In this document: piece by piece, positions 49,176-55,505 of the stretch
How the letters are laid out: each line of letters begins with the position of its first letter
How positions within the stretch are numbered: position 1 is the first letter of the stretch
Assembly: GCA_021462855.1 (NCBI GenBank)
Contig: JAJTXQ010000029.1
Location: forward strand, 1 to 55,505
Direction: 5' to 3'
From: Dehalococcoidia bacterium
Lineage (GTDB): Bacteria; Chloroflexota; Dehalococcoidia; DSTF01; JACRBR01
DNA: 55,505 bases
Program-made: the position numbers and the translations under genes
The notes under the pieces: generated by a model
What the model was told of the DNA's origin: nothing
Seen by the model: only the letters and a program-made list of their open reading frames with translations
Databases searched by the model: none

Positions 49176-50351
49176 ATGGGCAGACCTGTCCTCCACACCC
49201 GACTCTGCGACATCCTCGGCATCGAGTACCCCGTGCTCCTCGCCGGCATGGGCGGCGTGGCGACCGCAGAACTCGTCGCCGCCGTGTCCGAAGCCGGCGG
49301 TCTCGGCGTCGTCGGCGCCGCGACGATGCCGCCCGATGAGATCGAACGCCAGGTGCGGCGCATCCGCGACCTCACCTCGAAGCCGTTCGGCGTCGACATC
49401 CTGCTGCCCTCGGGCGTCGCCGCCCCGCCGGCGGCGAAGAACGGCGGCGAAGCGAAGGCCGACGCGCCGCAGCTGCCATCGGACCTGCGCACGCTGCTGC
49501 CGCAGCCGTACCAGGAGTTCATCACCGGCGCCGGCAAGGAGTTCAGTCTCCCCGAGCGCTCCCCCGCGAAGAACGAGGAGTTCAGCCAGGGCATGCGCCG
49601 CATCGGCTTCGGACCGTCGTTTTCGAAGGCGCAGGCCGAGGCGATCCTCGACCTCAAGGTGCCGGTGTTCGCCTCGGGACTCGGAAACCCCGCGCCGTTC
49701 GTCGACGCGTTCCACGCGCAGGGCGGCAAGGTCATCGCGCTCGTCGGCAACGTGAAGAACGCGCGCCGCGTCGCCGACGGCGGCACCGACGTCGTCGTCG
49801 CCCAGGGCACGGAGGCTGGCGGACACACCGGCCGCATCGGCACGATGGCGCTGGTGCCGCAGGTGATCGATGCGGTCGCACCGACCCCCGTGTGCGCCGC
49901 CGGCGGCATCGGCGACGGCCGCGGCATCGCCGGCGCGCTCGCGCTCGGCTGCGATGGCGTGTGGATCGGCACCGCGTTCCTCGTCTCGCGCGAAGCCTCG
50001 TGGCCGGACTTGCTCAAGCAGCGCGTCCTCGCCGCCACGGAAGAGGACACGCGCGTGACGCGGCTCTACTCGGGCAAGACCATGCGCAACATTAACAACC
50101 CGCTGATCGAGTACTGGGAGTCACAGAAGATCGACGCGCTGCCGATGGGCCTGCAGGGCATCGTTTCGGGCGAGATCATGGCGCGCGCGAGAGACGCCGA
50201 CAAGCTCGAGCTGCTGATGAACCCGGCCGGCCAGATCAGCGGCATGCTGCACGAGTCGCGCCCCGCGAAGGATATCCTCGCCGGCATGGTCCGCGAGGCC
50301 GCCGAGATCCTCTCGGCCGGACTCCCGGCGCGCGTGAAGGCGCAGGCATAA
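49176..50351 (+). CDS. Nitronate monooxygenase-family flavoprotein
   Basis: This 391-residue FMN enzyme of the 2-nitropropane dioxygenase group has IEYPVLLAGMGGVATAELVAAVSEAGGLGVVGAATM at the start, VVVAQGTEAGGHTGRIGTMALVPQV and AAGGIGDGRGIAGALALGCDGVWIGTAFL for the FMN phosphate site. Start 49176 is favoured by AAGGAG exactly upstream; ATG 49161 is the alternative. It overlaps the first CoA-transferase by one base and may be functionally linked: related enzymes oxidise alkyl nitronates or act as enoyl reductases. Confidence 0.88.
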   Translation: MGRPVLHTRLCDILGIEYPVLLAGMGGVATAELVAAVSEAGGLGVVGAATMPPDEIERQVRRIRDLTSKPFGVDILLPSGVAAPPAAKNGGEAKADAPQLPSDLRTLLPQPYQEFITGAGKEFSLPERSPAKNEEFSQGMRRIGFGPSFSKAQAEAILDLKVPVFASGLGNPAPFVDAFHAQGGKVIALVGNVKNARRVADGGTDVVVAQGTEAGGHTGRIGTMALVPQVIDAVAPTPVCAAGGIGDGRGIAGALALGCDGVWIGTAFLVSREASWPDLLKQRVLAATEEDTRVTRLYSGKTMRNINNPLIEYWESQKIDALPMGLQGIVSGEIMARARDADKLELLMNPAGQISGMLHESRPAKDILAGMVREAAEILSAGLPARVKAQA

Positions 50352-51637
50352 TGCCGCTCCAGTCAGCGCTCGACGACGTCCGCATCCTTGATCTCGCGGG
50401 CGAGATCGGCATCTACGCGACCAAGCTGCTCGCCGACCTCGGCGCCGATGTCATCCGCATCGAGCCGCCCGGGGGCGACCCGCTGCGCGAGGTCGGCCCG
50501 TTCTGGCACGACGAGACGCGGATCGACCGCAGCCTCTCCTACTTCAACCACACGACGAACCGCCGCAGCATCACGCTCGATCTTGCGAAGCGCGAAGGCC
50601 GCGCGATCTTCGAGCGCCTCGTCGCGACGGCGGACGTCGTCGTCGAGACGTTCGAGCCGGGCTACCTCGATGGGCTCAGCCTCGGGTACGAAAACCTCAC
50701 GCGCATCAAGCCGGACATCATCCTCACCTCGATCACGGGCTTCGGGCAGACCGGGCCACACGCGCACTACCAGTGGTCCGACATCGTCGGCGTGGCGATG
50801 GGCGGCGTGATGACGCTCGCAGGGGAGAAGGATGACCCACCGAACCGCCCGTACGGCAACCAGGGCTACATCTGCGCCGGGATCGACGGCGCGGCCGGCA
50901 CGATGATGGCGCTCGTCCACCGGGACAACACTGGCGAGGGGCAGCACGTCGACGTCTCCATGCAGGAGGCGCTGTCCATCAACCAGGAAACCGCGATGCA
51001 GACGTGGGATATGACGCAGCAGATCCGCACGCGCACGGGCGTCCGCGGCATGATTCCGATCGATATCCCGGGCATCGGCGTGTACCAGTGCAGCGACGGC
51101 GAGGTGTTCGCCTACCTCGGCACCCCCGGCGGCGCGCCGTGGACGGTGATGCTCGAATGGATGACGCGCGAGGGCAAGGCCGAGGACCTCAACGACGAGC
51201 CATACGGCAGCCTGATCGCCGGGCTGAATCTTGGCTTCCTGACCGCGCTGACACGCGAGCCGGAGAAGCTCGGCGAGCGGATCCAGATGCTCAACCACAT
51301 CTACCAGGTATTCGCGCGCTTCTGCGCAACGATGAGCAAGTGGACGCTGTACGAGGAAGGCCAGAAGCAGCGGCTGATGTTCGGCATCGTCTCCACGCCC
51401 GAGGACCTGGTGAAGAACCCGCAACTCGCCGCCCGGGACTGGTACCGCTCGATGCATCACGACCATCTCGGCGCCGACGTCGGCTACGCCGGGCCACCGT
51501 ATCGCCTCTCGGCGACGCCGTGGGCGCTGCGGCGCCGCCCGCCGCTCCCCGGCGAGCACAACCACGAGGTCTACGTCGAAGAACTGGGCTTGCCCGCCGC
51601 GGACGTCGAGGCGCTCGCGGCGGACGGCGTCGTCTAG
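50351..51637 (+). CDS. CaiB/BaiF-family CoA-transferase
   Basis: This 428-residue class III CoA-transferase has VRILDLAGEIGIYATKLLADLGADVIRIEPPGGDPLREVGPF, FNHTTNRRSITLDLAKREGR, and GIDGAAGTMMALVHRDNTGEGQHVDVSMQEA with the catalytic-type Asp. The family moves CoA between acyl groups, often for carnitine, bile acid or aromatic acids. Its ATG overlaps the stop of the nitronate monooxygenase, and a second CoA-transferase follows at 15 bases. Confidence 0.92.
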   Translation: MPLQSALDDVRILDLAGEIGIYATKLLADLGADVIRIEPPGGDPLREVGPFWHDETRIDRSLSYFNHTTNRRSITLDLAKREGRAIFERLVATADVVVETFEPGYLDGLSLGYENLTRIKPDIILTSITGFGQTGPHAHYQWSDIVGVAMGGVMTLAGEKDDPPNRPYGNQGYICAGIDGAAGTMMALVHRDNTGEGQHVDVSMQEALSINQETAMQTWDMTQQIRTRTGVRGMIPIDIPGIGVYQCSDGEVFAYLGTPGGAPWTVMLEWMTREGKAEDLNDEPYGSLIAGLNLGFLTALTREPEKLGERIQMLNHIYQVFARFCATMSKWTLYEEGQKQRLMFGIVSTPEDLVKNPQLAARDWYRSMHHDHLGADVGYAGPPYRLSATPWALRRRPPLPGEHNHEVYVEELGLPAADVEALAADGVV

Positions 51638-51652
51638 CGCCGGGAGGCACCG

Positions 51653-52891
51653 ATGAAGCAACCGCTCGAAGGCATCAAGGTCGCGGACTTCTCCTGGTTC
51701 GGCGCGGGGCCGATCTGCGCCGAGAACCTCGCATCGTTCGGGGCCACCGTCGTCCGCGTCGAGTCGGAGGCGCATGTCGATGGCCTTCGTGCCGTCATGC
51801 CGTTCGCGAAGGACAAGACCGGCTACAACGTCAGCGGGTACTTCAACGCATACAACGCCGGCAAGCTTGGCCTGACGATCAACCTCAACACCGCGCACGG
51901 GATCGCGATCGCGCACAAGCTCATCGCCTGGTGCGACATCTTCATCACCAACCAGACACCCCGCATCCTCGAACGCTGGAAGCTCACCTACGAGGACGTC
52001 GCGCAGATCAACCCCCGGGTCATCGCCGCCTTCCAGCCGATGCAGGGGTTCGACGGACCGCACAAGTACTTCATGGGCTTCGGCGCGGTGCTCGGACCGA
52101 TCACCGGCTACAGCTACCTGAGCGGCTTCCCGCACCGGAAACCGATGGGCCTGGGCACGAATTACCCGGACTACGTCATTAACCCGGGCCACACGCTCAT
52201 CGCGATCCTCGCGGCGCTGCGGCACCGCAACAAGACCGGCGAGGGCCAGTACATCGAGCTCGCTCAGATCGAGTCCTCGGTCGCGCCGCTCGCGCCCGCG
52301 CTCATGGACTACATGGCGAACGGCCGCGTGCAGATGCGCGACGGCAACCGCCTGCCGCACGCCTCGCCGCACGGCGCCTTCCGCTGCAGGGACAACACGT
52401 TCAACAACGCGCCCGAGGACCGCTGGGTCGCCTTCGGCGTGTTCAACGACGAGCAATGGCGCGGCCTGCTCGATGCCATGGGCAACCCGGCGTGGGCCGG
52501 CGACGCGAAGTTCGCGTCCATCGCCGCGCGGAAGCAGCACGAGGACGAGCTCGACGCGCACATCACCCAATGGACGCGCGAGCGGACGGCCGAGGACGCG
52601 ATGGCGCTGCTGCAGTCCAAGGGCGTGCCGGCCGGCGTGGTGCAGAACGCGCGCGACATGCTCGATTCCGACGACCATCTCAAGGCGCGCGGGTACTACG
52701 TCTACCTCGACCACCCGGAGGCGGGCCGTACCGCGTACGATGGTCCGCCGTTCGTCCTCTCGAAAACCCCCGGCACGTTACGCACACCCGCGCCGCTGCT
52801 GGGGCAGCACAACGACTACGTCTGCCGCGAGATCCTCGGCATGACCGAGGACGAGGTCACCGAGGCGGTGATCGAACAAGCGCTGTACTAG
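51653..52891 (+). CDS. CaiB/BaiF-family CoA-transferase
   Basis: This 412-residue class III CoA-transferase is paralogous to its neighbour: GIKVADFSWFGAGPICAENLASFGATVVRVESEAHVDGLR, YNAGKLGLTINLNTAHGIAIAHKLI, and LAALRHRNKTGEGQYIELAQIES. CGGGAGGCACCG precedes the ATG. The two genes together may encode subunits of a heteromeric transferase or serve two substrates. The operon ends at a perfect palindromic terminator 28 bases after the stop. Confidence 0.92.
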   Translation: MKQPLEGIKVADFSWFGAGPICAENLASFGATVVRVESEAHVDGLRAVMPFAKDKTGYNVSGYFNAYNAGKLGLTINLNTAHGIAIAHKLIAWCDIFITNQTPRILERWKLTYEDVAQINPRVIAAFQPMQGFDGPHKYFMGFGAVLGPITGYSYLSGFPHRKPMGLGTNYPDYVINPGHTLIAILAALRHRNKTGEGQYIELAQIESSVAPLAPALMDYMANGRVQMRDGNRLPHASPHGAFRCRDNTFNNAPEDRWVAFGVFNDEQWRGLLDAMGNPAWAGDAKFASIAARKQHEDELDAHITQWTRERTAEDAMALLQSKGVPAGVVQNARDMLDSDDHLKARGYYVYLDHPEAGRTAYDGPPFVLSKTPGTLRTPAPLLGQHNDYVCREILGMTEDEVTEAVIEQALY

Positions 52892-52918
52892 CCAGCGGGG
52901 AGTCGACGATGCGGAATC

Positions 52919-52938
52919 GGGCCGGCGATCGCCGGCCC
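52919..52938. terminator. Perfect 20-base palindrome terminator
   Basis: GGGCCGGCGA and its complement form a 20-base perfect palindrome between two converging genes, followed by GCTTCTTC on the plus strand. It can serve both strands. Confidence 0.75.
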
Positions 52939-52972
52939 GCTTCTTCGTGCCCCCTACGCGCTCGCGTGCGAG

Positions 52973-54622
52973 TTACAGCTCGTCATCGCGCTTGAACACC
53001 GTCTCCCGCAGCGCGACCACCACCGCGACGCCCGCCACGATGCTCAGCACCGAGACGAGCCACGTCGTGCTCCCTCCGGGCATGGCGCCGCCGCCTGTCG
53101 GCGGCAGGCTCGTCGGCGGCCGTCCGGATGTGATCGGCGGCACCGGCGTCGGCGTGCGCGCCGCCGGCGTGCTCACGAGCACAGTGTTCACCCGCGTCGG
53201 TGTTGCCGCAACCACGGTCGGCGTCGACGTGCGGTCGTCACGGTGGGGCGTGCGCGTCCGCGTCGGCGTGGACGTAGGCGGCGTACCTGTGGGCGTCGCC
53301 GTCTTTGTCGGGGTTGCCGTCTTCGTGGGCGTCGGCGTCTTCGTGGCCGTCGGTGTATTGGTCGAAGTGGCGGTCGGCGGCGTTCCGGTCGCCGTCGCCG
53401 TGGCGGTCGCGGTGTTTGTCGCGGTGCCTGTCGGCGTCGCCGTGTTCGTTGCGGTCGGGATCGGTGTCGGCGTCTTCGTCGGCGTTGAGGTCTTCGTCGC
53501 CGTCGGCGTCTTCGTGACCGTCGGCGTCTTCGTCGCGGTCGCCGTCTTCGTAGCCGTCGGCGTGTTGGTCGCCGTTGGAATCAGCGTCGCCGTCTTTGTC
53601 GGCGTCGCCGTCTTCGTGGCCGTGGGCGTCTTCGTCGGCGTGCCGGTCACCGGCGTCGCCGTGTTCGTCGGCGTCTTCGTCGCGGTGTTCGTCGGCGTCT
53701 GCGTCACCGTCGGCGTGCGCGTCTCGATGGCGACCGTCGGCTCCTCCGGCGTCGGCGAGACCGGCGGCGTCGGTATCGGCGTCTGGCAGTTATTGCCATC
53801 GCGGCCGAAGACGAACTGCAGGTCCTTCACGTCGATGTCGAGGTCGGCGGCAACCACCGGTTCGACGTCAAACAGGAAGTAATAGAGCAGCGACCCGAAG
53901 AACGAGTTGAACCGCTCGCTGATCAGCTGCTCATCGACGATGTTCACCCGGCAGTCCTGATTCAGGTCGCCCTCGAGCGCGGCGATGATCAGCAGCGCGT
54001 CGTACAGCCGCGCGAGCGGGATCACGCCGCCTTCGACATCGCGCAGCCACGTGTCGCCGGTGATGGCGTCGAGCAGCACGAGCCGTCCGTTCGCCGACGT
54101 CGGGCGCAGGTTCAGCCCGTCAACGGCGCCGACGCGGAAGCGCGCGAGCACGCCCGTGCCGTACGGTCCCGGCTGCGAACCGCTCGAGGTGCAGTAGTAC
54201 TGCAGGTGCGTCTCGGTGATCGCAGTGAAGCCGCACGATGTCGTCCGGCCCGTGCTGCCGAGGAACGGCCCCTGCTCGATCAGCAGCGTCATCGTGTTCG
54301 GGTCGAACATCACGTCGGACTGGAACGACCCCAGCCCCGGGTCGAACGGGACGCCGGCCACCTTCTGCTCGAGGACTGCATCAGGACCGCCGACATACAC
54401 GCCCGCGCCGGGCGGGTTGAACCACATCCCCGCGCCCGCTGGTGTCTCCTGCGCCAGCGCCGGCGCCGCGCCACCCTCACCTTCCGCCATGCGCGTGCCC
54501 AGGGCCGTCGCCAGCAGCGCGGCCGCGATCACCGAGAGCAACGCGCGACCCGGTGATGCAAGGCGCGGCGGGCGCCCGGCACCCGATGGCGGCGGAGCCT
54601 GTGCGTTCGTTCGTGGTTCCAT
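52973..54622 (-). CDS. Surface protein: cohesin-like and dockerin-like domains, Thr-Pro stalk, LPPTG anchor
   Basis: This 549-residue exported protein has a signal sequence (about 20-58), a cohesin-like beta domain (65-200), and a dockerin-like EF-hand pair ([17 protein letters not shown] and [20 protein letters not shown], 218-278). A Thr-Pro-rich stalk spans about 281-490 and a sorting signal follows: LPPTG (506-510), a hydrophobic helix, then KRDDEL. Sortase would link it to peptidoglycan. ATG 54622 has a perfect GAGGAGG six bases upstream. The frame is also open upstream with no stop, so this ORF is continuous with the preceding one. Confidence 0.8.
   Translation of the reverse strand: MEPRTNAQAPPPSGAGRPPRLASPGRALLSVIAAALLATALGTRMAEGEGGAAPALAQETPAGAGMWFNPPGAGVYVGGPDAVLEQKVAGVPFDPGLGSFQSDVMFDPNTMTLLIEQGPFLGSTGRTTSCGFTAITETHLQYYCTSSGSQPGPYGTGVLARFRVGAVDGLNLRPTSANGRLVLLDAITGDTWLRDVEGGVIPLARLYDALLIIAALEGDLNQDCRVNIVDEQLISERFNSFFGSLLYYFLFDVEPVVAADLDIDVKDLQFVFGRDGNNCQTPIPTPPVSPTPEEPTVAIETRTPTVTQTPTNTATKTPTNTATPVTGTPTKTPTATKTATPTKTATLIPTATNTPTATKTATATKTPTVTKTPTATKTSTPTKTPTPIPTATNTATPTGTATNTATATATATGTPPTATSTNTPTATKTPTPTKTATPTKTATPTGTPPTSTPTRTRTPHRDDRTSTPTVVAATPTRVNTVLVSTPAARTPTPVPPITSGRPPTSLPPTGGGAMPGGSTTWLVSVLSIVAGVAVVVALRETVFKRDDEL
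53250..53720 (-). repeat. Thr-Pro-coding repeats of the surface-protein stalk
   Basis: Imperfect repeats of about 9-18 bases encode (T/A)-x-T-(P/K/A) units such as TPTKTA. They use GTCGGCGT-like words on the plus strand. This is coding low complexity, not a CRISPR array: units vary, have no constant spacers and stay in frame. Confidence 0.75.
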
Positions 54623-55505
54623 GTGTCGCCTCCTCGGACGGCGGACGAGTGGTAACGCGCGCAGCCAGGGCCAGGCTGCGGAGAGATGCAGTGCGAACGC
54701 GAGAGCGACCGCGAACACGGTGAGCGCGTAGAGCGCGGTGCGCTCGGCAGGGCGCATGTCGTCGTCGCCTTGCGCCGCGCCGCGCGGCCCGCCTGACGCC
54801 GGCGCTCCCGGCCCGCCGCGCGGCGCTTCAGCGAACCCGCCACCGCCGCCGATCGGCGTTTCGGTGGGCGTCGCGGTGGGCGGCACCGGCGTGTCCGTCG
54901 GCGTATCGGTCGGCAGCGGCGGCACCGGCGTGTCCGTCGGCGTGTCCGGCGGCAATGGCGGCACCGGCGTATCGGTCGGCGTGCTCGTTGGCGGCGCCGG
55001 CGTATCCGTTGGCGTGCTCGTCGGCGGCGCCGGCGTATCCGTTGGCGTGCTTGTCGGCGATGGCGGCACCGGCGTGTCCGTCGGCGTGTTGGTCGGCGAT
55101 GGCGGCACCGGCGTGTCGGTCGGCGTGTCGGTAGGAGCCGGCCCGCCCGGCGTGTCAGTGGGAGTCGGGGTATGCGTTTCGGTCGCCGTGGCCGTCGGCG
55201 TGGCGGTAGGTGTCGGCGTCGGGAACACCGTGTTCGCGACCATCGCATCGAGACAACCCGCGGACGGCTCGACGTTCACCGGGTTGCAGCTCACGAGCTC
55301 CAGGAATCCCGCGTCATCGACGGACGCCTCGAACAGCGTGAGGGCGGAACCGCCCGTGCCCGTCACCGTGAACGGCACGCTCATCACCACGAAGTCGCCG
55401 CTCGGGTAGTTCAGCGATGTCACGTTCACGCACGTGATGTACGCGTCCCCCGTCGCCGGGTCGCCGTCCGCGTGCGGGTCCGCTTCCGGCAGGTCGCCCG
55501 ACGCC
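54623..55505 (-). CDS. Surface-protein ORF (partial at window edge), in frame with the LPPTG protein
   Basis: This frame is open from the window edge to 54623 and on into the next gene. It reads [17 protein letters not shown], a beta domain (residues [21 protein letters not shown]), a Thr-Pro repeat stalk (about 55215 to 54850, unit near TPTDTPVPP), a Gly/Pro linker, and a helix [26 protein letters not shown] followed by a basic RRPRRR stretch. It has no stop before 52973. It is either a fusion partner of the LPPTG protein or an upstream gene that lost its stop. Confidence 0.65.
54850..55215 (-). repeat. Second Thr-Pro-coding repeat block
   Basis: About ten near-repeats encode TDTPVPP-type units of 11-14 residues in the upstream surface-protein ORF. 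The DNA words GGCACCGGCGTGTC and GGCGCCGGCGTATC recur, so recombination could change stalk length. Confidence 0.75.

Noticed and set aside
53250-53720. CRISPR-like array in the repeat block
   Set aside because: Units are short, imperfect, in frame with a Thr-Pro stalk and have no constant spacer length.

Overview
The window is GC-rich bacterial chromosome with densely packed genes on both strands. Bacterial ancestry is clear from secD-secF-yajC, the small ribosomal protein bS22, a bacterial SelB, HemW, EtfAB and LigD. Cell-wall genes (amidase, L,D-transpeptidase, an LPXTG surface protein) indicate peptidoglycan. This mix, with acyl-CoA dehydrogenases, CaiB/BaiF CoA-transferases and Thr-Pro-rich surface proteins, fits a Chloroflexota lineage (Dehalococcoidia-like is my guess, by inference).

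Region 1 (1-5703) is the most striking. It is an archaellum (archaeal-type flagellum) locus in a bacterium: the end of one archaellin, a terminator, a complete second archaellin, a fused ArlC/D/E-like switch protein, ArlG- and ArlF-like stator proteins, the ArlJ membrane platform, a soluble protein of unknown function, and a membrane-anchored N-acetylmuramoyl-L-alanine amidase. ArlH and ArlI are not in the window. The amidase suggests how an archaeal machine could pass through a peptidoglycan wall.

Region 2 (5735-25812) is mostly housekeeping. It holds ribokinase-like and SIS-domain sugar genes, a MidA methyltransferase, a four-gene overlapping operon (GNAT, small membrane protein, PhzF, degenerate nucleotidyltransferase), HemW, a UbiA prenyltransferase, an orotate phosphoribosyltransferase behind an attenuator-like leader, SelB, an HDAC-family deacylase, a YraN-FmdB-CCA-YajC-SecD-SecF operon, RNase HII and bS22.

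Region 3 (25813-52938) is metabolic and accessory. It has a possible short terminated RNA, MOSC, acyl-CoA dehydrogenases, a LarA-like protein, a PIG-L deacetylase, an L,D-transpeptidase, a deoxyhypusine-synthase-like enzyme, LigD, etfBA, a questin-oxidase-like protein, a LOG protein, tRNA-Arg(CCU), a dGTPase, a nitronate monooxygenase and two CaiB-type CoA-transferases. Together these suggest aerobic oxidation of fatty or unusual acyl-CoA substrates through ETF.

Region 4 (52973-55505) encodes cell-surface proteins with long Thr-Pro stalks. One ends in an LPPTG sorting signal and is continuous, in frame, with an upstream surface-protein ORF that runs off the window.

Across the window many start codons lie exactly six bases after a TANNNT-type -10 hexamer. 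This points to widespread leaderless transcription.
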